A DNA stretch of 59,539 nt from Candidatus Woesearchaeota archaeon (lineage in GTDB: Archaea; Nanobdellota; Nanobdellia; Woesearchaeales; ARS49): NCBI GenBank assembly GCA_014729505.1, contig WJJS01000004.1, positions 1-59,539 of the forward strand, in the 5' to 3' direction. The notes under the pieces were generated by a model that saw only the letters and a program-made list of their open reading frames with translations, did not search any database and was not told the DNA's origin. The translations under genes and the position numbers were made by a program. Positions within the stretch are counted from its first letter, which is position 1; each line of letters opens with the position of its first letter. Positions 36,242-45,103 of the stretch are shown piece by piece.

Positions 36242-37344
36242 ATGCAGACATATGAATCCGGCAAGCAGATAGGCGACTACCTATTGCTTTTACAATTAGG
36301 ACGTGGACGTACAAGCGAAGTGTGGACTGCACTGCGCGACCCATGTGATGAGCCTGTCGGACTCAAAATTCTCCTCGACAACGATGCCGCGAGGGCAGAA
36401 CGTGAAGTGTGCATACTGCGATCCATCGATGAGTTCTATCACTATCGCGACATCGACTATCGGGCAGGCGACGCCCATTTTGCGTTTCCTTTGCGTTTAG
36501 GAAGGGATGTTGGAACAGAATTGCGCGACAGAGGACTACTGGCGCCCACAAAAGCGCTGCGAATTATTGGTTGTGCAGCAGACTATCTTGCTCGAGCACA
36601 TGAACGGGGATATGTGCATGGAGATCTCAAGCCTTCCCACCTGATCTATGAGCCCGATTTAACAACAAGAGTCGTGGATTGGGGTGATGCTAGAGAAAAA
36701 AGAGAGCTGGATCATTCAGTCTCACTGTGATAACAAACGCTTGTAGGAACTCTGCCCTACTTAAGTCCTGAACAACGAGAAGGAGAACTTCCGACGGAAA
36801 AAACAGACGTCTGGCAACTTGGAGTGATTTTGCATGAGTGTCTGACAGGAAAAAGAGCAAAAGCACCGGACGAAGTCGGCATAGGCAACACGCGAAGAGT
36901 TGCCCCAGTCGCGCTGCGATTCATTGCACGTCGCATGTTACCCTCGGATCCTCGCCGAAGAATGACGATGGAGGGACTCTCACAAGCACTGCGGGTAAAA
37001 ATACTGCCAGATCAGCGAGAGTATACGAGAAAAAAATACGGCAGTGTTATGCTATTGCCTCTGGCGTTAGAGAAAAAACCGATGCCGTTCGCAATAAGCG
37101 CGAGCCGACGCAGAGTAACCAATCAGATGCGGCGATCACCACAAGCCGCCTTGTCGGCGGTCTGGCGGCAGGACTCCTAGCAGGATATCTTGGTTTTGCA
37201 CACACTGCAGAAAAAAGCACAGTCCTGCCTGCTGAACGTGGCATGGTTTCTCAGCGGGAGCGACGAACTCCGCTTGATGAGATATGGTTGCCGCCTCGCG
37301 TAGCGCGCGAAGAAGAAATCTGGAGAGACCATACTAGTGCCTAG
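36242..37344 (+). pseudogene. Membrane-anchored Ser/Thr protein kinase interrupted by tandem stops and a frameshift
   Basis: The first frame (GTG 36233 or ATG 36242) encodes a kinase N-lobe and catalytic loop: LGRGRTSEVW, LKILLD with the ATP Lys, HGDLKPSHLIY and VVDWG in place of DFG. It ends at TGA-TAA (36728-36733). The same frame then continues with QTLVGTLPYLSPEQ, TDVWQLGVILHECLTG and DPRRRMTMEGL, exactly the activation-loop end and C-lobe. Near 37073, at a run of six A (GAGAAAAAACCG), a -1 shift is needed to reach a membrane helix (LVGGLAAGLLAGYLGF) and a charged tail ending at 37344. Two lesions make a pseudogene likely; sequencing error or recoding are alternatives. Confidence 0.7.
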
Positions 37345-37397
37345 GCCGCTGCGCAGACGTTCCTGTTATCACTGCATAATAACACTTATTACAAAAC

Positions 37398-37409
37398 CTT
37401 TATATATTT
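37398..37409 (+). promoter_or_regulatory. TATA box of the 37429 gene
   Basis: CCTTTATATATT is centred about 26 bases before the ATG, whose first bases read ATGGGGGGAG (see the G6A motif finding). Confidence 0.6.
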
Positions 37410-37428
37410 CTGCGCCTAAGACCGCCTC

Positions 37429-38475
37429 ATGGGGGGAGAGCATACAATAACGGACAGAGTCCTGCGGGCAGCACACAGCTTACTTGAAACGCCGCCATCA
37501 CTTAGTGATCTTGCCAGTGCGCTAGAGACTGCAAGCGGATACCATCAAGAAGATGTACAGATTGTTCTTGATCGCGAAGAATGGATCGGCGATGATCAAT
37601 GGGCAAGAGAGGTCGTAGACGAGCTGCAACAAGAACGCGAAGCAGCTCTGGATCCTCTGCGGGGAATTCTCGACGGACTAGACTGCGTATATGCAACGCG
37701 GATCGGTGAAGTACGCGAACGCGCAGAACTGGCCCGATTAACACCGCTTGCACAACAACTCAGACCCTATAGAGAAGGGATAAATCTTCCCGTACTGTTC
37801 TATGCAAGCAAAGAACAAGGAGAAGACATAAGACACTACTGGGCACTTGTTCCAGTACCTCGACAAAAAACAACAACACTGCTTGAGCAAGAACTGAAGA
37901 AGTATTTCTGCGATGACTCCGCATCTTCAGTACTGGCAGGACAGGAAATACTGGCCTTTTCTTTAGGCGGTAGAGAAGGATCCTTTGAACAGGAATGCAA
38001 ACGCATACGACGGACGCTAGATGAGCAAGACAAACCGTGCTACGGACTTATCCGACCGCAATACCGGGGAAGCCTGGAAATAGAATTGCAGGGTCGGCCA
38101 CGAAGAGAAGACGCGAGGACGATACACACTGAAGAAGAGCGAGTCGCCGCTGCAATACTCTACAACGAGCGATTTGAAGAACTCAATGAACAACCGCCGC
38201 TACAACAACAGTTTGCCAACACCATACTGACTATTGCCTTTGACGGCAGAGAACCCAGTTCAGGAGTGATGAGGACAAGCGAACACTGGTGGGAAGAAGT
38301 AGAAAGAATCTCCGGACTGCGAGATCGATACACCACAGAACGATCATGGAAACAAGCAGTTCGATTTCAAGGCATACGCGTCCTTCGAGAATTAGGGATT
38401 CTAAGTGAAGGTCGACGCTATGAGGGCGGCGGATCGCACAGAGAATACGACGTGAACGTAAATGGACAAGAATGA
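37429..38475 (+). CDS. Unrecognised island protein with C-terminal winged-helix-like segment
   Basis: The product is 348 residues, starting MGGEHTITDRVLRAAHSLLE. The N-terminal ~110 residues are helical and acidic. A strand-helix-strand part follows (INLPVLFYASKEQG, YWALVPVPRQ, LLEQELKKYF, ILAFSLGG) that resembles segments of the 39273 and 48547 products. The C-terminus (SWKQAVRFQGIRVLRELGIL then GRRYEGGGSHREYDVN) reads like a winged helix. No enzymatic motif. The message is leaderless. The next gene overlaps by 14 bases, so they form a two-gene operon. Confidence 0.7.
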   Translation: MGGEHTITDRVLRAAHSLLETPPSLSDLASALETASGYHQEDVQIVLDREEWIGDDQWAREVVDELQQEREAALDPLRGILDGLDCVYATRIGEVRERAELARLTPLAQQLRPYREGINLPVLFYASKEQGEDIRHYWALVPVPRQKTTTLLEQELKKYFCDDSASSVLAGQEILAFSLGGREGSFEQECKRIRRTLDEQDKPCYGLIRPQYRGSLEIELQGRPRREDARTIHTEEERVAAAILYNERFEELNEQPPLQQQFANTILTIAFDGREPSSGVMRTSEHWWEEVERISGLRDRYTTERSWKQAVRFQGIRVLRELGILSEGRRYEGGGSHREYDVNVNGQE

Positions 38476-39292
38476 ATACCTTCGCATAGAACAGCGAGAA
38501 CTTGCGCGCAGAACACTGCTTGGACGAGACGTAAAAAGTCGCTTTGCCATAGAGCAACAAAAAGCAGAGGCTATTGGTCTTGGAGAAGAAATAGCGCAAC
38601 TCTATGGAATGTTTGGCGAAGGCAGTGCACGACTTGACGTGATTGGCCGTGCACTTCAGGTCGTCACCCGAGGACTCGTCGGCATAGCGCGATTACACGA
38701 AGGAAAGAGTCTTCTAGAACAGATGATTCCTGCAACAAAAGACGCTTTAGACCGTCGAGAACGACTTGCCGGACGAACGCTTGACACAAAAGCAGATGAA
38801 TTCTTCGCATCATTTTCTTACTGGTTACACTGCGATAAGATGTGGCTTGAAGAATCCACAGAACCCGTCGAAGAACGACCAACAAGAGCAATGCGCCGAT
38901 CACAACGACCGGGATATCAAGGACCTCGATATCCGCCAAGTTGGGAAGAAGATGAAGCGACAGGCATCTTTGCAGACACCGAAGGACCCTTGCTACAACT
39001 GGACGTTACGCGATTGCGAGACGCCACTGGTTTTTCAACTTCAAAAATTCGACAATACCTGAGCGAAAACCAGTCATCATTTGGACTAAACGGGCGACGG
39101 CAAGGAGCTCCCTACATCTTCAAAACCCGAGCCTACGGCGCACCACTAATTGACTTTTTCGTCTATATGGGTTTTCCACAAACACAAGACGGTTCTTATG
39201 ATCAAGAATGTGCTAGTGCACGAGACAAAGCGACAGAACTGTTACACGTGGCCCAGGATCGAGGATGGGTAGTCACGCCTGACGAAGATTGA
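38462..39292 (+). CDS. Unrecognised island protein with HTH-like C-terminal part
   Basis: The product is 276 residues: an Arg/Glu-rich helical N-terminal half, a proline-rich linker (about 145-165: GYQGPRYPPSWEEDE), and a C-terminal domain with LDVTRLRDATGFSTSKIRQYLSENQ, which looks like a helix-turn-helix. It overlaps the upstream gene by 14 bases and its 3' end overlaps the convergent 39273 gene by 20 bases. No function recognised. Confidence 0.68.
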   Translation: MDKNEYLRIEQRELARRTLLGRDVKSRFAIEQQKAEAIGLGEEIAQLYGMFGEGSARLDVIGRALQVVTRGLVGIARLHEGKSLLEQMIPATKDALDRRERLAGRTLDTKADEFFASFSYWLHCDKMWLEESTEPVEERPTRAMRRSQRPGYQGPRYPPSWEEDEATGIFADTEGPLLQLDVTRLRDATGFSTSKIRQYLSENQSSFGLNGRRQGAPYIFKTRAYGAPLIDFFVYMGFPQTQDGSYDQECASARDKATELLHVAQDRGWVVTPDED

Positions 39293-40898
39293 GATACGCC
39301 CGCACACTCTGTTTGGTAAGTACCGGAGAATCTTGAACAGTAATCATTGTACCGTCCTCTGTTGTGACGGCCTGAAGATTTCTTGCGCGATCAAGTCTCA
39401 TTTGTGTCGTCGGAAGCAACGATTGGAACGCAGAGGACTCAAGCACCAAAGGATCGCGAAGCGACACATACCAAAATCCCTGATCGGTCAAAAAGATATG
39501 TTCTCGACGGCGCTGATCTATAGCAGAACGTTCATAGACCCTCCAACGTTTCTTACGCACCTCATCCTCCTTCCACGTAGCATTAGTTAAGGAGAGCAAA
39601 CGAGCAACATCATCAATTGCAGGACCTGTAACACCCGCGCGTAGTTGCTCCAATGCTTGTTCTTGAGTCAAATATTCCTCGCCCAGACTGTCCATGAACG
39701 CCGCGGAGTACGGACTAACCACTTCAGCCTCCTCTTTTGTTCTGGGGGTATACGAGGGAAATTGACCGTTCTCATCTTGAACATGTTCTGCAAACAATGA
39801 AACAACCTTTTCATCAGCTGCTTCAAACCATAACGGAGCGATCTGAATATTTGCAAATGACAGATCTTCCTGTCGAGCTGCTTGATCGCGAATCCTGCTA
39901 TGCATACGTCGCAATTGCTCTTTCCAGTCTTCCTGCCACCACTCACAATCACTATTTCTGTTCGCAATATACGTAACGTTGAGAACCGGAATATCAAGAA
40001 TGCTTAAAGGAACCCGGCCCTTCTTCGTCTTGATATGTGATTTTCGCGCGTATTTTCGCAAACCCTGAAACGTAGCATCAAGTAATGATTGACTGATTTG
40101 TGGACCTCGACGATGCTCGTAATCCAGAGGTAACGGCAAAAGAACAGAACAGTGGGATCCGAATCTTGAGTATACAATCGGAATAACGCACGGTGTTTGT
40201 CTAAACTCTGCATGACCGTCGAGAACGTCATCACTTAATTCTGCCAGATCATGCATTCCCTCATATGATAATCGTCGCTTTACCCGAGTAAGATGTACCC
40301 AATCACGACGACGATAGCGCGCAAGCGAAATGGGTCTGCTGCGCCAGACCTCGGGATGAGTAAGCAATTCCTTATATTGCGACTGAAAATTACGAGATCT
40401 TGCTTCATCGCGAAAATTATACCAATTATGAGACGTTCGACCAAATTTGTCCGCAAGACCAAGAAGTTGGATCGATTCCTGTTTGTATCGCACCCATCTT
40501 TCAAAACCAATACGCTTTCTAAGAAGGGGCTCTTGACCGTCGAGCAATCGAAGAATTCCCTGTGCGGCAACAGCGCGGGCACTAAGCGATTCTTCAACAG
40601 CTCGCTGCTTTATCTCATCACATCTGCGATGAGCCTGGCGTACTGCTTCTTGACTTTTGCGAGCGAACTCTCTGTCAAGTATCTGTTCCTTTCTTTTGAG
40701 CTTTTTCTCGAGCGCATCACGTTGACGATGGGCATCGGCCTCAAAAGATTCGACGGCCTCCAAATGCTCGTCTTCAGCTTTTTGCTGCGCGTCTTCTATT
40801 CGTTTAGGGCGCTCCTTTTCAACGGCTTCAATTAGCGGCTGAGATTTTTCTGTCGCGTCCTTTGCCCGTTGCAGCGAGCGCAGTAGATCGTCACTCAT
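39273..40898 (-). CDS. Unrecognised island protein with N-terminal coiled coil
   Basis: The product is 541 residues. Residues 1 to about 120 are a highly charged coiled coil (Glu/Lys/Arg/Ala heptads). A mixed alpha/beta part follows, including CVIPIVYSRFG, HCSVLLPLPLD, a helix ending FQGLRKYA, and ILDIPVLNVTYIANR. This order of strands and helix is also seen in the 37429 and 48547 products. A C-terminal ~120 residues end LTKQSVRAYLNLRQA. A TATA-like AGTTTATAATG (minus strand, about 40919-40930) lies 25-30 bases upstream. It is transcribed divergently from the HTH/GHKL operon. No catalytic motif found. Confidence 0.68.
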   Translation of the reverse strand: MSDDLLRSLQRAKDATEKSQPLIEAVEKERPKRIEDAQQKAEDEHLEAVESFEADAHRQRDALEKKLKRKEQILDREFARKSQEAVRQAHRRCDEIKQRAVEESLSARAVAAQGILRLLDGQEPLLRKRIGFERWVRYKQESIQLLGLADKFGRTSHNWYNFRDEARSRNFQSQYKELLTHPEVWRSRPISLARYRRRDWVHLTRVKRRLSYEGMHDLAELSDDVLDGHAEFRQTPCVIPIVYSRFGSHCSVLLPLPLDYEHRRGPQISQSLLDATFQGLRKYARKSHIKTKKGRVPLSILDIPVLNVTYIANRNSDCEWWQEDWKEQLRRMHSRIRDQAARQEDLSFANIQIAPLWFEAADEKVVSLFAEHVQDENGQFPSYTPRTKEEAEVVSPYSAAFMDSLGEEYLTQEQALEQLRAGVTGPAIDDVARLLSLTNATWKEDEVRKKRWRVYERSAIDQRRREHIFLTDQGFWYVSLRDPLVLESSAFQSLLPTTQMRLDRARNLQAVTTEDGTMITVQDSPVLTKQSVRAYLNLRQA

Positions 40899-40974
40899 AG
40901 ACTTCTCATTGACAAAAACACATTATAAACTTTTCCTCAAATTAACTACTGTATAATAAGAACTATTTAGAAAG

Positions 40975-40984
40975 CTTTATATAT
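40975..40984 (+). promoter_or_regulatory. TATA box of the HTH/GHKL operon
   Basis: CTTTATATAT is centred about 26 bases before the ATG at 41006, which continues GTGGGGGGAAC. The AT-rich stretch between this and the divergent gene could host control of both. Confidence 0.6.
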
Positions 40985-41005
40985 CTCAATAGGTGAAAAG
41001 TAACT

Positions 41006-42427
41006 ATGGTGGGGGGAACAGAGACAAACGAACACAGAGCGCCACGACCACTAGTCATAGCGCCACACGCTTTTGGGGCAGAACTGGCAAAGCTACGCGG
41101 CAAACGACGATTAGATCGAGTATCGCAAAGAACAGAAATTGCCGTGGACACCTATGTAGCAATGGAATCTGGCGAGCGTAAGCCCACCAGTGAAGAATTA
41201 GAAGCGCTTATAGCAGCATACAGTCACTATGGTCATGAGGAACAAACATTAAACCATCTGCGAGAAATGCACGCATCACTCGACGACACTTCATATGCCA
41301 CTACTGAAAGTCAAAGAAAAGAAAGACATACACGGATCAAGCGCATCGTCGAAGCAATACGTTCGATTAACGATTACACCTGGGCGGATCTCGCAGAACC
41401 GCTACAGATCAACGGAAAAACAATCAACGATCGCACGGTACAAAAATTTCTACAGGCAGAAGACCCACAAGAAGTATCCTTAAAAAATCTGAAAACAGAA
41501 GATGTCGCGGTAGCATTAATGAATACCTACGGGTTTCGACCAACAGCAGAAGAAGAAAAAAGACTACTAACAGAACAAGCACAACTAGAACAAGGAAGAC
41601 GTGATGTCGCCTCAAGAATCGACAAAGCATTTCAAGATGATCCAAGTATTATCGAACGCATAGTACACGCAACTCATTGCTCTCGAAACACTGCACATGT
41701 ATGGCGCAATGGAGAACGCATACCAAACGCTAGTTCTTATCGCATCATAGATCGCGTATTATCAGAGCAAACAACAGAATCAACAGAAGAAACTGACGAG
41801 AAAGAACCATATGAACCAGAACATGATCAAACAGAAACGCCAGGATACGAACAAATAATTGCAGACGCTTTACAAGGAAAAATGAGTTGCGACCGTTTTC
41901 GAAGTGTGCTGCAGCTTGACGGCGTCAGTGGGCGGGATATGGAACGTACAGGTTGCTTTAAGAGACATGTCGTGGCAAAATACCGACGAGGAAGAGAAGA
42001 CCTTGATCCAGAAGATGCGCGAAAGGTAGGTATATACCTCTCTGCAAAAAATGAGACAACAACTCTGGCGTCCCGCATGCTAGACGCATTCGACGATCCG
42101 CCATTTAATGAACGAGGAACACTCGGCTCCCCGGATACTACTCCTCGAAGAGACTTTGAAGAGCACGCTGAGGATGACCGCTTACTTGAAGATACGAAAA
42201 AAATATATGACTCACTACATCCACTAGCAGACCATTTTCTCAGCCTCTGCAGCCGCTTAGGATATGACGGACTTTTACAAGTAAGAGCGTACGCAAAGGA
42301 ACAATTCGGATCACCAGCTATCATGAGAATTGTTGACGGACTTGACGCTGCACTGACAAAATCAGAACAAGGATGGAAAAACTACAGCGGCGTACTTGGA
42401 CGAGCACAACAACAGGAGGACGCATAA
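41006..42427 (+). CDS. Multi-HTH regulator (XRE-like N-terminus)
   Basis: The product is 473 residues. Residues about 23-75 read as an XRE/Cro helix-turn-helix (FGAELAKLRGKRRL, RTEIAVDTYVAMESGERKPTSEELEALIAAY). At least two further helix-turn-helix-like units follow (about 110-165 with WADLAEPLQINGKTINDRTVQKFL; about 215-255 with IVHATHCSRNTAHVWRNGERIPNASS), then a third near 285-350. The C-terminus is helical. The message is leaderless. Its stop overlaps the GHKL gene start (TAATG), so the two are translated together. It may sense or regulate the island; that is inference. Confidence 0.72.
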   Translation: MVGGTETNEHRAPRPLVIAPHAFGAELAKLRGKRRLDRVSQRTEIAVDTYVAMESGERKPTSEELEALIAAYSHYGHEEQTLNHLREMHASLDDTSYATTESQRKERHTRIKRIVEAIRSINDYTWADLAEPLQINGKTINDRTVQKFLQAEDPQEVSLKNLKTEDVAVALMNTYGFRPTAEEEKRLLTEQAQLEQGRRDVASRIDKAFQDDPSIIERIVHATHCSRNTAHVWRNGERIPNASSYRIIDRVLSEQTTESTEETDEKEPYEPEHDQTETPGYEQIIADALQGKMSCDRFRSVLQLDGVSGRDMERTGCFKRHVVAKYRRGREDLDPEDARKVGIYLSAKNETTTLASRMLDAFDDPPFNERGTLGSPDTTPRRDFEEHAEDDRLLEDTKKIYDSLHPLADHFLSLCSRLGYDGLLQVRAYAKEQFGSPAIMRIVDGLDAALTKSEQGWKNYSGVLGRAQQQEDA

Positions 42428-44196
42428 TGGGACGACGAAGATCAAAAAACAGAAAACAAAAAAGCATGCCACCACTCACTCCTGCCAGAGCAGAATCCCG
42501 AATAATAGAACCTCAAGATGGTTATTACCTCATCCAACCAGGAGGAACAGGTTTTCTCGATTCAATAGCGCATATGCATGCAACGCCTGCAGATGCATTA
42601 CGAGAATACGTGAGCAATTCCATGCGACACGGTCGCGCGCGACTTATACAACTCATAATCCATTATGGCAGACAAGTGAATATTGAAGACCACGTTCCGC
42701 TCCTGCCAGAAGGAGTGCTCACGCCGAGACTCACAGACGCAGACGGAACAGAAATACCTTTTTTTGACAACTTGAAAGGCCGCATGGACATCGTGATCAA
42801 AGACGACGGCATTGGCATACCATTTAGTGCAGAAACTGTTGAAGGACCCTACGGTATGGGATTGGTACAACTCGCCACTCAAGTGGCAAGCTGTCAACGA
42901 CAATTGCTCGAACACCAGCGCGACACGCCATTACAACGAGTTGCAGGTCGCGGAAACGGCATGGTAGGGTATTTGCGATTCGGCGCGTGGAGTCATGTCG
43001 TATCAAAAACAACCGATCAGGAATACTGGGGAGTCTGTGACATGGTGCGAGGAGCACGAGACTTTCACGTCTATCGATTAACAGATCCTGGAGATATTGC
43101 AAGACAAGAAAAAAAGATCGGAGGACGCGATCACGGTACAAGCATTTCAATCACGAATATCTGGGACGGGGATCGATTACGCGTCAGAGATGTCAGCGAA
43201 GTAGTAGAACGATACTTTCGACGAGCTATAATCGACAATCAAGTTCAAGTAGAAATCATAGGAAGACAAGGAAGACGAACAGTTGGTGAAGCCACACTTA
43301 CGCCGGAAACAGTAGCGTATGGTCGGGAAGGACAAACAGGAATGGAAGAACCCATTACCTTTGAAGCAAACGGTGTTCGAGAAACACTCGTTGCATGGTA
43401 CAGTGAAAGAGCGGAATCAGCAGACGATCTCACACTCTGTATGGAAGGATTTCATCCCTGTTTTCTAAGAGACATCAAAAGATTGCGAGGAACAATTTAT
43501 GCAAACCCTCACCTTTCAGGATACGTCACCTGTACAAGCCTGCCAATGAATGCAGGACGAACAGGGATCAGTCGGGAAAACCGTCGACGACTGGAAGCAT
43601 ACATGAACGCATTACTCAGTGAAAGAGTTATGGGTCGACTAGAAGCATGGCACCGCTCCGTACGACAACCTCGTTCCCGACGAGGAGTGCAGACTATTGT
43701 CCAGGATACTGGTACGAGCGTTGCTGCAAGAGCTGCAGACATTATGGAACCACAAGCAGAATCCGCATTCTCAAGAGCGATAGCAGACGCACACACTGAT
43801 GTATCGAGTGTTCCGAGTGGAATGAGTTGCGAAATCTATGTATCACAACTGGAAAAAGCACAAGAACGTTGCAGAACAATGATCTCAGGTCTGCGTCATG
43901 GACTGAGCTATGATGAAGGCAATGTAGATCTACCAGAAGCAAGCGCGGAATGGATGGAAGGACTTGACATGTGGCGTTTCACCATTAATCAAGATCATCC
44001 GCAACGACCGATGAGAAATGGCAGAGAAAATCGCGCATACAGTCTTGACCTCATGGCGTGGGACATCTCACACTTACTTAATGCAATGATAGACCGGGTA
44101 CAAGAACTAGTACCGCCCGGATCCAGCATAGAGAGAGGATTGCGACGCAATCTCACGTATCCCCTGGTCTATGAAATACTGCATCAAAACACGTAA
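42427..44196 (+). CDS. GHKL-fold ATPase (Hsp90/MutL/MORC-like)
   Basis: The product is 589 residues. After a basic N-terminus (MGRRRSKNRKQKS) it has the Bergerat ATP-binding motifs in order: N-box REYVSNSMRHG (Glu60/Asn64), G1 DDGIGI (126-131), G2 YGMGLVQLA (142-150) and a GTSISITN strand (237-244). Residues about 250-420 read as an S5-like transducer region, the rest is helical. There is no histidine-kinase dimerisation domain, TOPRIM or MutL endonuclease motif. GHKL ATPases of MutL/MORC type have been linked to restriction-modification loci. Here it is coupled to the HTH protein. Confidence 0.82.
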   Translation: MGRRRSKNRKQKSMPPLTPARAESRIIEPQDGYYLIQPGGTGFLDSIAHMHATPADALREYVSNSMRHGRARLIQLIIHYGRQVNIEDHVPLLPEGVLTPRLTDADGTEIPFFDNLKGRMDIVIKDDGIGIPFSAETVEGPYGMGLVQLATQVASCQRQLLEHQRDTPLQRVAGRGNGMVGYLRFGAWSHVVSKTTDQEYWGVCDMVRGARDFHVYRLTDPGDIARQEKKIGGRDHGTSISITNIWDGDRLRVRDVSEVVERYFRRAIIDNQVQVEIIGRQGRRTVGEATLTPETVAYGREGQTGMEEPITFEANGVRETLVAWYSERAESADDLTLCMEGFHPCFLRDIKRLRGTIYANPHLSGYVTCTSLPMNAGRTGISRENRRRLEAYMNALLSERVMGRLEAWHRSVRQPRSRRGVQTIVQDTGTSVAARAADIMEPQAESAFSRAIADAHTDVSSVPSGMSCEIYVSQLEKAQERCRTMISGLRHGLSYDEGNVDLPEASAEWMEGLDMWRFTINQDHPQRPMRNGRENRAYSLDLMAWDISHLLNAMIDRVQELVPPGSSIERGLRRNLTYPLVYEILHQNT

Positions 44197-44319
44197 TAGC
44201 CAACACTCACTCCAATTGTTGATTTTCTCGGTAATGAATAGTAGTCACTTGTTATTTTGTAACGCGTCATTGTCTAACACTATTGCTCGCGTTCTATTAC
44301 CTGACAATGCCGCCTAACT

Positions 44320-45096
44320 TTATGATTTGTGATGCGGTGTTTTAGGCTGCAAAGCCCGCAAGCGGGACTTGATACTCGTATTCAAAGCCGTACCAGTATG
44401 TATCTTTATTACCTGCTCACGCAATTGCTCGGGAGTCAAGCGAATCATACTTTGTGCAATATCGCCATCCAATAATTGAGAAAGAACGCGATATGTCCCA
44501 GTACCCTTTCTTCCCAAACATCTTCTTTTAACATGATATTTTTCGATGAATGTCTCGAGAGGAATATGTTTTCCTACGCGACCATACGCCTGACGGACAA
44601 GCATTCGAGAAGCTTCCGCAACAAGAACTCTTCCCGAACGCAGTTCGCCGATATCGTCACTAAGATCTGCAGGTAATAAGCGCAGAAACTCCTCTTCTGG
44701 CCTGGCAGGATCAACAGGACTTATGCCTGGAAGATCGCTGCGCAAACGATCATGCAACAGATAAAAAGAACCCTGCTGATTTCCATTTACAAAAGTACAA
44801 CTATCAAGAGAATAATTACGAAGCCATCCAACAAGATCATAATATTCAGAACGCAAACGATTACTCCCTTTAGGATAATGATCAACATACGATCTGCCAG
44901 CGCGATCAGACCAATAACCGAGAAGTAACGCATAAAAAGCGCCCTGCACTTCAGGATGCTCTCCAAGCACTGCATCATGGGGTAGGCGAATATCGCGATT
45001 GCCGAAATGACGAAATCTCTCACGAGTAAGACGAGCAAGCGCAGTTCTTTTGGAAGTATCTAAGCAATCAATAATCGACTGCACTGAAGAACTCAT
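44320..45096 (-). CDS. Unrecognised island protein, third gene of the helicase operon
   Basis: The product is 258 residues starting MSSSVQSIIDCLDTSKRTALARL. GTGAG lies 6 bases upstream; a Met at 45111, overlapping the SNF2 gene stop, is an alternative. It is Arg/Leu-rich and mostly helical, with a basic C-terminus ending PKTPHHKS. The segment TGTYRVLSQLLDGDIAQSMIRLTPEQLREQV suggests a helix-turn-helix. No enzymatic motif is visible. It follows the SNF2-methyltransferase gene by 7 bases and is presumably co-transcribed. Confidence 0.65.
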   Translation of the reverse strand: MSSSVQSIIDCLDTSKRTALARLTRERFRHFGNRDIRLPHDAVLGEHPEVQGAFYALLLGYWSDRAGRSYVDHYPKGSNRLRSEYYDLVGWLRNYSLDSCTFVNGNQQGSFYLLHDRLRSDLPGISPVDPARPEEEFLRLLPADLSDDIGELRSGRVLVAEASRMLVRQAYGRVGKHIPLETFIEKYHVKRRCLGRKGTGTYRVLSQLLDGDIAQSMIRLTPEQLREQVIKIHTGTALNTSIKSRLRALQPKTPHHKS

Positions 45097-45103
45097 AATA
45101 TAC

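Noticed and set aside
36728-36733. Pyrrolysine or selenocysteine recoding of the kinase stops
   Set aside because: The stops are TGA followed by TAA; TAA is not used for either residue, and the gene has a further frameshift.
42427-44196. Sensor histidine kinase
   Set aside because: GHKL motifs are present but no dimerisation His domain, sensor, membrane helix or adjacent response regulator.
44197-44319. Possible gene between the GHKL gene and the convergent 44320 gene
   Set aside because: Only 123 bases with no start signal or coding pattern; it is AT-rich convergent intergenic sequence.
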